Shown here piece after piece: positions 46,598 through 58,191 of a stretch of DNA of 64,000 nucleotides; the stretch's first letter is position 1; every line of letters starts with the position of its first letter. The notes beneath the pieces were generated by a model. The model saw only the letters and a list, made by a program, of their open reading frames with translations. It searched no databases and was not told where the DNA came from. Both the position numbers and the translations under genes were made by a program. The stretch spans positions 226,001 through 290,000 of the forward strand of contig CP137876.1 of the NCBI GenBank assembly GCA_034406715.1. Direction: 5' to 3'. Source of the DNA: Rhodotorula mucilaginosa (lineage: Eukaryota; Basidiomycota; Microbotryomycetes; Sporidiobolales; Sporidiobolaceae).

Positions 46598-47019
46598 GCT
46601 GGGCGAGTCCGGAGCCCTTGCGCAGCAGACCCAGCGCTGCAGTGCCCCTAGATTAGGCGAGAGTTGGGCGAGAGTACTATGGAATTACGCGACGAGCTGA
46701 TCGCGCTCGTTGACGGTCGGTCCGCGCGTCGGCCGAGAAATTGAATTGTCAGACCGGCCCTTTTTTCCTGCTCATGCAATGCGCACATGCACCTTCCGAA
46801 GCGAGTGACATTTCTGGGGGTAACCAAAGGCACGTCGGAGCGAGTGTCGAAACACCGGATTCTGCTCTCGTACCAAATTAGCCCCTTCCTGCCGCCCACC
46901 CGTCGGGCCGTGCGGTGTCGTTCGTGGGAATGACGCCCTATACTGGAGACCGCATGACCACAAAAGGCAAGCAGAGAGGTCACCGCCACCACACCGTTCC
47001 AAGCGCATTCGTATTCGTC
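46598..47019. other. Tandem intergenic region
   Basis: 422 bp between the SPT8 stop and the start of paralogue A. Open frames present are not convincing. A missed first exon of paralogue A could lie here. Confidence 0.4.
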
Positions 47020-48738
47020 TCATTGCAACGCGCCAGGTTGGGTCCGGATCTCGTGAATGACCAGATTCTCGGTCGAGGTGCCGTCCCAGCCACGGTGGCC
47101 GGACGTGGTAGTCATCCAGCGGCAAGTCGGGTCGATGTCTGCGGGCGCGAGGTGGAGGAAAAGGGGGCCCGAGAGATGTTCCAGTGTTAGCGAAATACGC
47201 ATCGGGTGCGAGTGGTTGGAGAGAGAGACGCAGCACTGTACTCACGCAGACTGCTCACGGTCCCTCCATAGTGGCCCGGAACGACCGTCGCCCCGATTGG
47301 CATCCTCCGGTCCTGCATATGCATCCCCTTTCCGCCGCCTCCCGCCTCCGCCTCCGAACCAGCAGCAGCGGCCTCCATCGCGGTCTCGACGTCCCACAGT
47401 CTGACATTGTCCCAACTCGCGCTGAGGAGGTGTCTCCCGTTCGGGAGGGCCGCGACCGCACTGATGGGACCGGTCGAGTTGGGAAGGGACAGGGTCGAGA
47501 GAGGCGACGAGGAGCGGAGGTCGTAGATCTCGATCGAGGGTGAGCGCCGCGCCACGTAGAGATGAGAACCCGAAGGAGACCAGCAGGCCTGTTGAGTCGT
47601 GGTATCCGTAGCGCGATTGCGGACAGAGAAAGGAAATCAGTTTGCGGTCTCGCTTCGAGAAAAGGCGGGCGGAACTGACCGAAGTGCACCACCCGGCGCT
47701 CTTTCCGCCCTTGCCTCGGTACGGCCTAAACCTCCTCACTAAACCCTTTGCCTCTCCCCCTTCTCCCGCTCGCCGATCCCACAACAAGACCGTGCCGTCA
47801 AACGCCGTACTGACAAACACGTCTGAACCGAGTTCGGGCGTCGCGGGGGCATCGGACCCGACCAGCGGGACATCACTCCTCGCCGTGGCCGATTTGCGAA
47901 CCGGCAGGATCGAATGCGGGGCGGTCGAGACCGGCAACAGGGTATCGTCAATCTCGCCGTCCGCATCCGCGTCGGCATCCGCGTCGGCATCTGCGTCCGC
48001 GTCCGCATCGACGTCCGAGCCGGCTGCATCATGACTCCTCGCAGCAGAAGCTCCTCCCTTGTCCTCACTCTCGGCCGCTTGATCTTTCCGTATCCGCCCC
48101 GGCGCGTCAATCCACTCTGCATCGTCGGCCATGTCGACGTCTCCGTTCGTCGTAGAAGGCAAGGGTCGGGGAGGATGTCGTGGACGGTACGCGATGGACG
48201 AGATTTGACCGGAATGGGCGAAAAAGGGCCGGATGGGCACGCCCGTGTCGAGGTCCCATTGCTGCGCAGGCGGAGGGCGGCGGGCATCCTCTCGAAGGGT
48301 CAGTGTCTTTCTCCTTTTCCAAGACGTCCGGTCGACCACTGCTATAAGGGAGTAAAAAGAGACTGACGAATATTCGCCCGTCCCAACCTCCGCTCAGGAA
48401 GCTCTTTTCGTCTTGATCGAGTGCGAGGACGGAAACGGCGGCTTTGGGCGAGTGCCCGCGCGACGGATCGGCCGTCGGGGACGCGGCGGACCGGAACACG
48501 TGACGGATCTGACCCTCGTCGTGCCGGACCGTCCAGAGGTTGACGGATCCTCGCTGCGCGGGGGAATTTCCGCCCGTCGTCAGCACACAACAGCCCCGTT
48601 CTCGTTTTCGTCCCCGCCGGATGAACGCACCGAAGTTCCGCTGAGACCCCATAGTTCTTCCTTTTGTACTGCGAGCGAGTAGACGGCGCTCTGTAGACCC
48701 CATGCGCCCGTCTTGGGTCCCCATCGTACGCGCGCCGC

Positions 48739-48789
<51 letters not shown>

Positions 48790-49206
48790 TTGGTCGCTCG
48801 GAGTGTCCGGAGTCGTCGTCGGCGGCTCCAGGAGGTCGTCGATCCAGTCTGGCTGGGGTTCTTCGTTCTCCCAGTAGCCGGTCAGGACGGGTTGGCGGGT
48901 GTCGGTTCCGGGCGGGCGTTCGTGCCCTCCGATCTTGCTGGTGAGGTTGGGCACGAGGGGGTTGTCTACGCCTGACCCGTTCAAGGTGGCATAGAGGGCA
49001 TACCTGCGGACGTAGCCGTCGCTGCCTCCCGTGTAGAGATGGGAGGAGCAAGGCGGGGCGGCAAAGGCGTGGATCTGCGTCTGGTGGTGCGGGATGGAGA
49101 ACTGGGCGTCGATGTGGTACGCCGAGGTGCGGTCGAGGGCGGGCTTCGGGGGACGGAAGCGAGCGTGGCGTGCGTTGACCTGCTCTGTGTACGCATGCGT
49201 GGCCAT
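47020..49206 (-). CDS. SPT8: SAGA subunit Spt8 (WD40)
   Basis: WD40 protein of the SAGA coactivator that contacts TBP. Start MATHAYTEQVNARHA at 49206. The first blade carries the Spt8 hallmark HLYTGGSDGYVRRYAL, followed by QPVLTGYWENEE. Later blades: SRGSVNLWTVRHDEGQI, DEKSFLSGGWDG, QWDLDTGVPIRPFFAHSG, FVSTAFDGTVLLWDRRAGEG, SPSIEIYDLRSSSPLSTLSL and LLSASWDNVRLWDVE. The last exon, DIDPTCRWMTTTSGHRGWDG followed by LVIHEI, matches the characteristic Spt8 C-terminus. Two inserts lie between blades: a 14-residue Gln tract and an Asp-Ala repeat. The yeast protein has its own acidic region. Divergent from RPS21. Confidence 0.93.
47958..48016 (+). repeat. Hexamer-type repeat coding for (Asp-Ala)n in SPT8
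   Basis: Imperfect repeats of GCGTCGGCATCC and shorter units on the plus strand read as alternating Asp-Ala in SPT8. Its length is likely variable between strains. Confidence 0.85.
48745..48786 (+). repeat. (CTG)14 microsatellite coding for poly-Gln in SPT8
   Basis: Fourteen perfect CTG units on the plus strand, CAG in the SPT8 frame, placed in an acidic, disordered insert between WD40 blades. Confidence 0.95.
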
Positions 49207-49814
49207 AGGGAGCAGAGCGAGGCGAGGTGGGGCGGCACAGCGGGCGAGCGCGAGACGGAAGCGCGCGCGCATCCAACTCGTCGACGCTGGCGAGAGCGCG
49301 CTTCTTCCGCCGTCCAACTCTGTCCGTTGCACCACTTCCCGTGAGCTAGTCTGTCCAAGTCTGTGTCTACACCGCCTATCTGCGCCCCCCGCCCCCGCCC
49401 GCCCAGCCCACGACACGCCGCTCGACGCCCACCGCCAACCTTGCAATTCGAGCTGGGCTCGCCCTCGCCAAGCAGCCGACCCGCTCCCCTCGCCAACGTC
49501 GCCCCGCTCGAATCAGCCACACAGCCATCGTCAATGCACGTCTGAATGTAGAGCCAGGCACAGTCAGGGGCAGGACGCAAGGAGCGAGATGCGGTGACAG
49601 CAGGAGGGAGGACCAGATGAGCACGGCGATCTCACCCGCCGCCGGGGGAGCGCCCGTCCGCATACGCGCGGCAAGGGGGCAGGCAGCAGCGGTACAAATT
49701 TGCGCACAAGCACGACTACGGGCCAGAAAGAGCACCGCGCGCGAGGCGTGTGTCCAGAGACGAGGTTTGCTGACTCTCTCCCCTCTCTTGCCGCTTCATC
49801 ACCGAGCAGACACC
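49207..49814. promoter_or_regulatory. Divergent SPT8/RPS21 promoter region
   Basis: 608 bp between start codons. C/T-rich stretches lie upstream of RPS21 (49776-49800), as often found at ribosomal-protein genes. No further gene recognised. Confidence 0.45.
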
Positions 49815-50397
49815 ATGCAGAACGACCAGGTGCGTTGCTCCGCTCCTTTGTCAAGCACACTGTGTTCCTCTCGGTGGGAGCATAGAGTGATGGCTGTACC
49901 TTTCGGTCGGAGCACGCAGCTGACGCTCCTGCGACCACCTCGCAACAGGGCCAAGTCGTCGACCTCTACGTCCCGCGCAAGTGCAGTGCGACCAACCGCC
50001 TCATCACGGCCAAGGACCACGCCTCGGTTCAGATCAACATCGCCGAGGTCGACGAGTCGGGCAAGATGACCGGCTCCAACGTCACCTACGCTCTTTCGGG
50101 CGGTGTCCGCGAGACTGGCGATGCCGACGAGTCCCTCAACCGGTCCGTTTCTGCCACTAGCTCCCTTTCCTTCGTCAAGTCGACAGAGAGACTGACTCTG
50201 GATCGTGCAAACAGGCTTTCGACCGCCGACGGCCGTACGTTCTCTCTCCTCCTCCCTGCCGCGCGCGCCTCTACTAGCCCGACGGTTCGGCGCGGCTCCA
50301 GTGGTGGCGGTACAAAGATGATGAAGGGGGAGGAAATGCTGACCATTTTCCTTGCCTTTGTGCGCGCGCAGTCCTCAAGGGCGTCTGGCAGATCTAG
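49815..50397 (+). CDS. RPS21: 40S ribosomal protein S21 (eS21)
   Basis: Small-subunit protein at the mRNA entry side, required for 18S rRNA maturation. Four exons (49815-49829, 49949-50142, 50215-50234, 50372-50397) encode 84 residues. Near-complete match to the family: [59 protein letters not shown] and the end LSTADGLLKGVWQI. The first coding exon holds only five codons and the third only 20 nt, a split typical of ribosomal-protein genes in intron-rich basidiomycetes. Confidence 0.97.
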
Positions 50398-50463
50398 AAG
50401 CCTCGTTCACATAGGCGACTGTAATCGTTTCTGCGGGAAGATGTGCGCGCGCTCGCGGCGGTC

Positions 50464-50483
50464 AGAGAGAGAGAGAGAGAGAG
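50464..50483 (+). repeat. (AG)10 microsatellite
   Basis: AG run between the RPS21 stop and the ATG22 start, probably in a leader or promoter. Confidence 0.9.
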
Positions 50484-50646
50484 AGGATACTATGCAGCAT
50501 TTAGGACGAACGAAACTTGTGGGACGTGCCTGCGCTGCCTCGAAAGGGTCCCCACCTTCGGCTCCTTGCTTTCTCTCCCGTCGCTCACCTTCTACCAAAC
50601 CCCTGCTCAACAGGGCGTACTCGCTAGCCATTCCCCTGACTATGGC

Positions 50647-53043
50647 ATGAACGGCTCTGGTCCGAACGCAGCCACCCGCGGGCAGGACCAACTCCTCGCT
50701 ACTGCTTCTCCCACGTCCACTTCCTCGGCAACGACAGATCAACTAGAGGAGAACATGCAGGCTCCTGCTCGTGACAGGGAGGACGACGACGAGGACGCAG
50801 CTGCTTCGGCTCCTTTGCTAGGCGTATACGGCTCGCAAGAGGTGCCCTTGCCGGAGGTCGCTGCTTCACCATCCGGGAGTGGGGACATGGCGCACAAGCG
50901 TTTGTTAAAGGGATTTTGCGCCTACAGCGTCGCAGGAGAGGTCCGTAGACCTCCATGAACTGGGTCGCAATGTTCTCGGTTTGCCAACAAGTGCTGAAGA
51001 GGACCCGTTCCAGGTCTTTGCGATCGTCTCGGCTTCGCTCTTCCTCCCCGTCGTCCTCGAAACGTACGCTCGCCAGAACGGAGTATTGGCGACCGCCGAT
51101 AGGACCACGCCGTGCCCGCCTTCTGGAGCTGGAGGGGCTCCCGCGCCGTCGGACGAGGACGTCGACGGACTGCGGTGTGTGGTCCGGCTCGGCGGCACCT
51201 GGATTGACACGGGCAAGTAGTCGAGTCGAACGGCTCCTTCCTCCGTCGACGTTCTCCTTCTCCTGCGACGACAGCAACAACGACACGGGACTGACTTTAC
51301 TCCCCTCTTCCTTTCCGGGCGCTTCAGCTTCTTTCTCGCTCATGGTCTACTCGGCGTCTGTGGCCGTTCAAGCTCTGACGGTCATCTCGATGGGAGGTCT
51401 CGCCGACGATAGCAAGTCGAGTTCTTTTGCCTTGCTAAGACTCAGATCTTTGCTTTCTGCCTTGAACTCAGACTAACGGCCTCCTGTACCTGTTTCACGG
51501 GTAGGCCACGCCCGACATCGCTTACTTGTCAGTTTCGCCATCCCCGGCTCGACTCTCTGCATGCTCTTTCTCGCGCTCTCTTCTCAATCACCCTTGTGGC
51601 CAATCTCGAGCTTGCTCGCCCTCTTTGCCAACGTCACGTACGGAGCCTCGAACGTTTGCCTCAACGCCTATTGTATGTGTTTTTTTTTTTGCGAGTGTGT
51701 GGGCGGTAGCAGTCGCGCGAGAGATCTGACGTTTTCGGACCCCTCCTGCCGGAACAGTACCAGAACTCGGTCGAAGCGCCCCCTCCGTCCTGCGCGCGCG
51801 GGGGGAACTCGTCCGTGCGCGGATCGAATCCACTTCGACTACTCGCCGCGGCCGCCGATCGTCGTCCAGCTCCTCCTCGCCGTCCGACACGCTTCTGTCT
51901 CCCTCTCCAACGCTCGCGCGCGCGGCCGAAGCGTACCTGGACGCCCGAGCCCGCGCGACGGGCGAGACGAGTTCGCGCGCGATCGCCTACGGTTACGCAG
52001 CCGGGATCGGGGTCCTCGTCGCACTCTTGCCCTTCATGTCCTGGCTCTCTTCGGCTTCTGGAGCGGTCGAAGAGCGCGATGGGACTTGGCCCCTCAGGGT
52101 CGCCGTCGCTCTCAGCGGACTGTGGTGGCTCGTCGGGACGGCGTTTGCAGCAGTTTGGCTCCGCCCGCGACACGAGCCCACCGCGTCTCTGTCGAAAGAG
52201 AACCGGTCCCTTTCGTACGGCACGGCGATCGCGCAGGGGTGGAGAGGCCTCGGTCAGATGCTGGGCGAATGGCGACGGTTGCCGCAGGCCTTCGTCTTCC
52301 TCATATCGTGGTTCTTTCTGAGCGATTGTGAGTGCCGGTCGCTTCGCACACGCGCACGACGCTCCTTTTCGCCCATGCCGGACTGACTACTGCATTTCGC
52401 TGACCACCTCGAAAATTGGGGACGCCTGCCAGGCTTTGCCACCATTACCTCGACCGCCGTCTTGTTCGCAAAGACCTCGCTCAACCTTCCCACCTCGTCG
52501 CTCATCGTCATCGCGATCCTGAGTCCCCTCTCCGGATTGATCGGCGCCCTCGCCGTACCGAGGATCCAGCATCTGCCATCGATGGCCCAGTTCCACCTGA
52601 CGACTCATCGTACGCTACTCTGCCTCGTCGCGTTCGCCACCATCATCCCACTCTGGGGCTTGCTCGCCCTCCGATCCGCGTTACAGATGTACCTCCTCGC
52701 CTGCGTGTTTGGCTTCATCTACGGATCCTTCCAAGCGTACGCGCGTTCGTGCTTCGCCGACTTAATCCCGCCGGCGAGATCGGCCCAGTTCTTTGGCCTC
52801 TACTCGGTGACGGACAAGAGTTCCTCCTTCCTCGGGCCGTTCCTCGTCGCGGTGGTCACCAACGCGACAGGCGAGATCCGTTACGCGTTTTGGGTCATCC
52901 TCGCGCTCATGGTGGTCTCGCTCCCGGTTCTCGCAAAGGTCGACGTCCAACGCGGGTCCGAAGACGCGGAGCGGTACGAGAACGAGATCAATGTACTCGC
53001 CGTTGAGGCGCAAGTGTTACCAGATGAAGTAGCGGACGTGTAA
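50647..53043 (+). CDS. ATG22: Vacuolar amino-acid exporter Atg22
   Basis: MFS-type vacuole-membrane effluxer that returns amino acids to the cytosol after autophagic breakdown. Six exons (50647-50940, 51014-51212, 51328-51411, 51505-51672, 51758-52327, 52433-53043) give 641 residues, all in phase. Matches: [111 protein letters not shown] and a final helix pair around [20 protein letters not shown]. About twelve hydrophobic helices are visible. An acidic N-terminal 80-residue tail faces the cytosol. Two successive introns (51213-51327 and 51412-51504) use GC donors. Convergent with HBS1; stops are 63 bp apart. Confidence 0.94.
51213..51327 (+). other. GC-AG intron 2 of ATG22
   Basis: Donor GCAAGT after GACACGG, branch GGACTGAC, acceptor CTTCAG. 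The only nearby GT (at 51217) gives a frame shift, while the GC donor yields [12 protein letters not shown]. Confidence 0.8.
51412..51504 (+). other. GC-AG intron 3 of ATG22
   Basis: Donor GCAAGT after GACGATA, branch GACTAAC, acceptor GGGTAG. It joins LADD to [11 protein letters not shown] in frame; the GT four bases on does not. Confidence 0.8.
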
Positions 53044-53106
53044 GATATCAATGTCGAGAGATCTGTTCCGAGCTGTCGCTGGCACAAAAAGGGCGTGTCG
53101 CGTGGC

Positions 53107-56100
53107 TTATTGCAGCGTTTCTAGCACGATACCAGCTGCGACCGTCTCTCCGTTTCTCCGGAACAGCACTCGGCCCATGTTTTTGTTGATCGAGAACGGC
53201 TCGATGGGGATGGCACCGGAGCGTCCACCCGAGGCTGCGTTTCGGAGCTGGACCTTGATGCGCGCGGAGCAGCCTTTCGTGAGCATCCTGTGAGGAAAAC
53301 CCGACTCGGCTGCGTTAGCTCGACCAGGTGACGGAGCAGACGACGAGCAAGCCAAAACGGACCTGGGCTTGGCCTTGGTGACCTGTCCGCTCGCCTTGTC
53401 AAGAATCGCATCGAGGCTGGCGATCGTGGCGGGGATGTCTCGGCTATGGTGGAAGAGCTCGACCGCGTAACCGGCCGTGATGGGATATTTCGGCTCAAAG
53501 ACGATCACTTGCGCCGCGAACGAGGAAACGACCGGCACCATCTGCGACGGCGGGCACAGCACCGAACCGACACTGTCGGGACAAGCATCGCGTCAGTTTC
53601 CTTGCTCGGCCAAAAGCACGATATCCGAAGTAATTGCTTGCGCGACTCACCCAAGCTGATTTGCCTCGATGCCGGACAAGAAGACGGTGGCGTTCGAGCC
53701 TGCGAGTGCGTACGGCACGAGCTCGCCGTCCACTTCGAGTGCTGGTTGCGGTGGAAGAGGAACCGCTTGAGCGAGCGGCTCAACTTACTCGATGTGAACC
53801 GCAAAGAAAACTGCTCACCTCGAACAAGACCAGTCTCATCTCCGGGCAGAGCCGCCAATTTCTCCCCGACCTGGACGATCCCGCTCTCGATCCGACCCGA
53901 CACGGCGAGTCCCGACGCCGTCGCCGACTGACCCTTGAAGACGTTCGAGACGGGTATCCGCAAGGGCGCCTCAAGCGCGCGAACGGGGACGTCGAGCGAG
54001 TCTAGGTTTGAGTCCATGCAGAGTCAGCGGTCTGAACGCGACTGCATCCGTCTGAAGGAAACGAGAGTGGAACGCACCGAGTTGCTCCACCAAGGTAGGA
54101 CCCTCGTACCAAGACTTCAAGATCTCATCCGACCGCGAGACGAGGTTCTCGCCCGACATGGCGCCGACGGGGATGTAAGCTACCTTGGCGGGTTGGAAGC
54201 CCGTCTGGGTCAGGAAAGGTTGAAGCTGTTCCCGGATCGCTTCGAACCGGGATTGAGCCCAGCGGACCTAAGAGTGCAGACAGAGAGCAGAATTCTCTCT
54301 CATCAGCTCGGGGGAAGCGTTGTTCGCGCGCGCGCGAGCCTAGCACGCACCGCATCCAGCTTGTTGACCGCGACGACGAGCTGCTGCACCCCAAGACTCC
54401 GCACGAGCACAGCATGCTCGCGCGTCTGCCCGCCGCCTTCGAACCCTTTCTCAAAGCCGCCGCTGGATCCATCGACGACCAGGATCGCCGTGTCGGCTTG
54501 CGCCGCGCCGGAGATCATGTTGGGGATGAAGTCGCGGTGGCCGGGGGCGTCGATGAGGGTGAAGCGGCGATGCGGCGTCGCGAACGAGTCGATCGCGACG
54601 TCGATCGTGACACCCCTGGGCGACATCACGCGGCGGCAACAAGTCAGCGGCCAAAGTTTTCACAGCATCGCCCCTCCCAAGCAAAGCAAGCGTTTCGACG
54701 TACCGTTCGCGTTCCTCGTCCATCGCATCGAACGTCCAGGCATAGGCAAAGCTCCCCTTGCCGATCTTGTCACTCTGCCGCTGGTAGTTGAGGATCTCCT
54801 TGTCCGAAGTTTCGCCGAGGTCGTGCAGGACCCGTCCCATCAAGGTCGACTTGCCTGCGTCGACATGACCTGTTGACACGGCGCGCGTCCGTGTGAGCCT
54901 CTGAGCGCATCGCAGCCGAGACGCGTTTTCGGGAAACACTTACCGACGACCACCAACGACAGCACCGGCTTCTCCGTCTTTTCCTTCGCTCGCACCTCCT
55001 CCAGAATCTTCTCCTTTGCGATACTCAGCACGGGCGCATCATCGTCCGCCCCGTTCGTCGCCATGGCCGTGTCCTTGTCCTCCTCCCGTTGTCGTTGCCG
55101 TTGCGCCTCCTTTTGTGCCCGCTCGATTTGCAGCAACGACCCCGCCGACTCTGGCGCTCCGAGTCCCATCGCTTCCATGTCGGCTCGGAGAGCATTCACA
55201 GGCGCCGGCACCGGCGGAGGCAGCGAAGCTTGTTGTTGTTGTTGTTGTTGGCCTGCGGGAACTTTCTTGATCGACATGCTTGAGCCACTGGGCTTGGCAG
55301 TCGCGGTCGGTCCGGGTGTCGAAAGTCGAGAGTTGCGCGCCGATCCCGGTTGCGTGGTGGAAGTCGCCGTCGCTGCTGCTTTCTTCGCCTCTTTCGCCCG
55401 TCGAGCTTCTGCAAAGAGGTTTCGTCGCGAGACGGATGTGGAAAGAGGGAGGGAGGGAATCGGGAAGCGGCGATAAAGGAGGGGGGGGACGGAACAAGGT
55501 TGTTTTTGAGTGGATTGGTTTTCCGAGGCGGAAAGGCAGGGAAGAGAGAGAGAGAGAGGAGAAAAAGGGACGGACAAACAAGTAGGGGAGGGGGTGGTCA
55601 GCGAACCCTTGCTCGAGAGCCACCTGAACTCTCTGACCTTGTTGCAGCCCTCCTCCCTTTCAACCCACGCAAAGCGATAGTGACAGCGGCCCCGCACGAG
55701 GAGCAGGCACACCCGCGCACCGCTGAGCGCTCATCTCCTCCCCGCACCAGGAACCGCCACGCCAATCGGTCGTCGCGGGCCCCCCGCTCCACTTCCAGTC
55801 CCAGTCCCGTTCGTTCGCGACCCAGTCCCAGCTCCGGCTCCAGCCAACGCCGTACCCTTCCTCGCTTCGAGGATTTTATCGTCCGGACTCGGGCCGAACA
55901 ACACGGGCGTCGCGAGCGGCGCGAGCATCGTCGACAGCGCCGGGACGGCGGTCACCACCACTGCGGCTGGCGCGAGGGCCGAGGCGAACGCGGAGGGACT
56001 AGCTGAGAGGGCGAGCTCGGGAGCGGTGGTGGTGGCGGCGGCGGCGGCCGACGTTCTGGGAGGGAGACCGTCGAGGACCATCGTGGGGAGCGCGTCTGGC

Positions 56101-57314
56101 GTCTCCTCCTCCGACGACGCCGTTGGCGGCTGATCTGCTGCTGAAGGCGACGACACGTCCGTGGCACCCGGTTTCGCTGGAACAGGTACGGCACCAGCGC
56201 CGGCGCCGGCGTTGGCAGCAGCAGCAGTGGCTTTGGCGGCTTTGGCGGCGAGCATCTTTTGCTGAAGCTTGGAGAGCTTCTTCTCTGGCTGCTGCTGCTG
56301 CTGTGCTGCCGCCGCCGACTCTGCTGCGGGTTGAGGGTTCACGCCATCGGCGGCGCCAGCTCCGACTGCTGCTGGTGCTGGTGCTGGTGGTGGTGGCGGT
56401 ACTGCCAGTGACCGCTTCGCCTTGTTCGCCGCCATCTTGGCCGCGAGCTTGTTCTTCGGTGCCGGTGCTGGCGATCCGCCCTGTCCGTCCGCGCTCGCCG
56501 ACGAGGACGACGGCGTCCGGAGCGAGAGGGAAGCGAGTTCCGCCGTTGGAGGTAGCGCAACCGTCCCGTCTTGCGCCGTGACCGCTGGTCCCTCGTGCAT
56601 GTCGGTGTCTGCTCTCGAGTGCTCGACCAGATCTCCCGTCGCAGGAGGAGGAGGGGGAGGGGGAGACTGTAGACTCGGCGCCTCACCTTGCTCTTTTTGC
56701 TTCCTCACTTCCTTCTTGTGCTGCTCGTCTGGTTGTTGGCAGGCATCATCCGAATCAGCTACCGTCTTGGGTTGTGCGGGAATGAAGGTGAGCGAAAGAG
56801 GGTGTTACCTAGCAAGTGGGCGATTGAGCCGTCGACGTCAAAGTAGCTGTCCCAGAGAGCGTCTCGGATCTGCTTGTCCGAGATGGGCGAGTCGGTACCG
56901 AGGACGGCCTGAACCTGGGAGAAGGCTTGGGCCATTTGGGCTGCATGTCGCAGTGGGTTCAGTTGCGCGTGCAGGTCCACGCGGGCGGGGCAGGGATGAT
57001 GGACGGACCTTGCTGTTCCGACGTCATATCTTCTGCTCGATGTGAGAGAGGGAGCGGGGTCAGTGTGTACACGCACGCACGGGTCAATGGAGGGGGGTGA
57101 CGCACCGTAGTAGTCATCGTTACCGTCGAACGCGCCGTCGTCGAGCTCGTCTGGAGTGCGTGCGTGCAGAGATGAGCGAGGGTCAGGGGAGGGAGAGGGA
57201 GAAAGCAAGGGCGGACCTGCGAGGTCGAGGTTCTTGACTGCGCGGTGGCGGGACTGGATGGGCGCAGGGAGATCAGCCTCAGTCCGCTACTGGCGAGTGC
57301 TCGGTGCTCACCAT
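53107..57314 (-). CDS. HBS1: Ribosome-rescue GTPase Hbs1
   Basis: Translational GTPase that works with Dom34/Pelota to split stalled ribosomes in no-go and non-stop decay. The first coding exon is only the ATG at 57312-57314, spliced to [12 protein letters not shown], the conserved Hbs1 start. The HBS1 N-domain follows: [20 protein letters not shown] and [19 protein letters not shown] long Ala/Pro-rich linker (about 480 residues) leads to the GTPase domain: [20 protein letters not shown] (G1), [10 protein letters not shown] (switch), [20 protein letters not shown] (G3), VNKLDAV (G4). The beta-barrel domains contain [32 protein letters not shown] and the end [20 protein letters not shown]. eRF3 and EF-1A are excluded by the N-domain. 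One intron (55409-55747) is 339 nt. Divergent from OST2 with 115 bp between ATGs. Confidence 0.95.
55409..55747 (-). other. Long intron within the HBS1 linker
   Basis: 339 nt, GTGCGG donor and TTTGCAG acceptor, phase 1, joining GVAVP to [10 protein letters not shown]. On the minus strand it is strongly pyrimidine-rich, with a (CT)n stretch. No family-like ORF seen inside. Confidence 0.7.
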
Positions 57315-57429
57315 GGCTGCGGGTCGGTGATGGAGAGAGAGAGGCGACGAGCAGCGACTCGACCTTTTGCCCTCTCGCCTGACCCACGCACAAACACTCG
57401 GACTAGACCGCGTACAGCCAGCAGAAAGA

Positions 57430-58124
57430 ATGCCTCCGAGACGCAACGCTGCACGCACTCCCGCTCCCGCCCCCGCTCCGGCGCCCAGCTCCTCCTCCGC
57501 CCCACCACCGCCGCTGCCACCTTCACTACAGCACGGCAAGGACAAGGCACGCGAGACCGCCCACGGAATAGTCGGCGCAGTCCACGCACTCTGGTCAAAC
57601 TACCTCGAACAAAGTCAGTCCCCTCTCCCCTCTTCGTCCGATTGAAACTGACCCCTCCCCGAGTCGAGTACAGCCCCCGCCAGGTTGAAATTGGTCGACA
57701 GCTTCATGTTCTTCCTCATGCTCACCGGAATCGCCCAATTCGTCTACTGCTTCGCCGTCACAAACTACCCTTTCAACGCCTTTATCGCAGGGTCAGTCCC
57801 GGGCCCCCCTCTCTCTTTTGGTGCCGGTCCTGACACTTTCCCCACGCGTACTCGTCCAAAAGATTCGCAGCAACCGTCGGTCAATTCGTCCTTTGCGCCG
57901 CACTTCGCATCCAGTCCAACCCCGAAAACAAACCGACCTTCCCCCTCCTCTCGCCAGAACGGTGAGCCCTCCCTCCCTCCCTCCCTCCCTCCCTCGACCT
58001 TCTTTCGCCTCCTCTTGGCCCAGTTACTGATTCAACTCACGCGCCCGCAAATCCTAGAGCATTCGGCGACTTCCTGTTCGGCAGCATCCTCTTGCACGTC
58101 TTTGTTTGGTGTTACCTCGGTTGA
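57430..58124 (+). CDS. OST2: Oligosaccharyltransferase subunit Ost2/DAD1
   Basis: Essential small membrane subunit of the ER N-glycosylation complex. Four exons in phase. After an Ala/Pro-rich N-terminus (MPPRRNAARTPAPAPAPAP) come HALWSNYLEQTPARLKLVDS, FMFFLMLTGIAQFVYCFAVT, NYPFNAFIAGFAATVGQFVL, CAALRIQSNPENKPTFPLLS and PERAFGDFLFGSILLHVFVW, ending CYLG. This is nearly the full DAD1 pattern with its three hydrophobic helices. The last intron contains a (CCCT)n tract. Convergent with the dihydroorotate dehydrogenase gene (67 bp between stops). Confidence 0.95.
57967..57995 (+). repeat. (CCCT)n tract in OST2 intron 3
   Basis: About seven tandem CCCT units just after the donor. It adds a pyrimidine-rich stretch unusually near the 5' end of the intron. 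Confidence 0.85.
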
Positions 58125-58191
58125 TCCCTCGACACGAATCCGGGTATATCCACCGTCGCCCTGTAATACTACCCCCCTTCAGAAACAGCAG

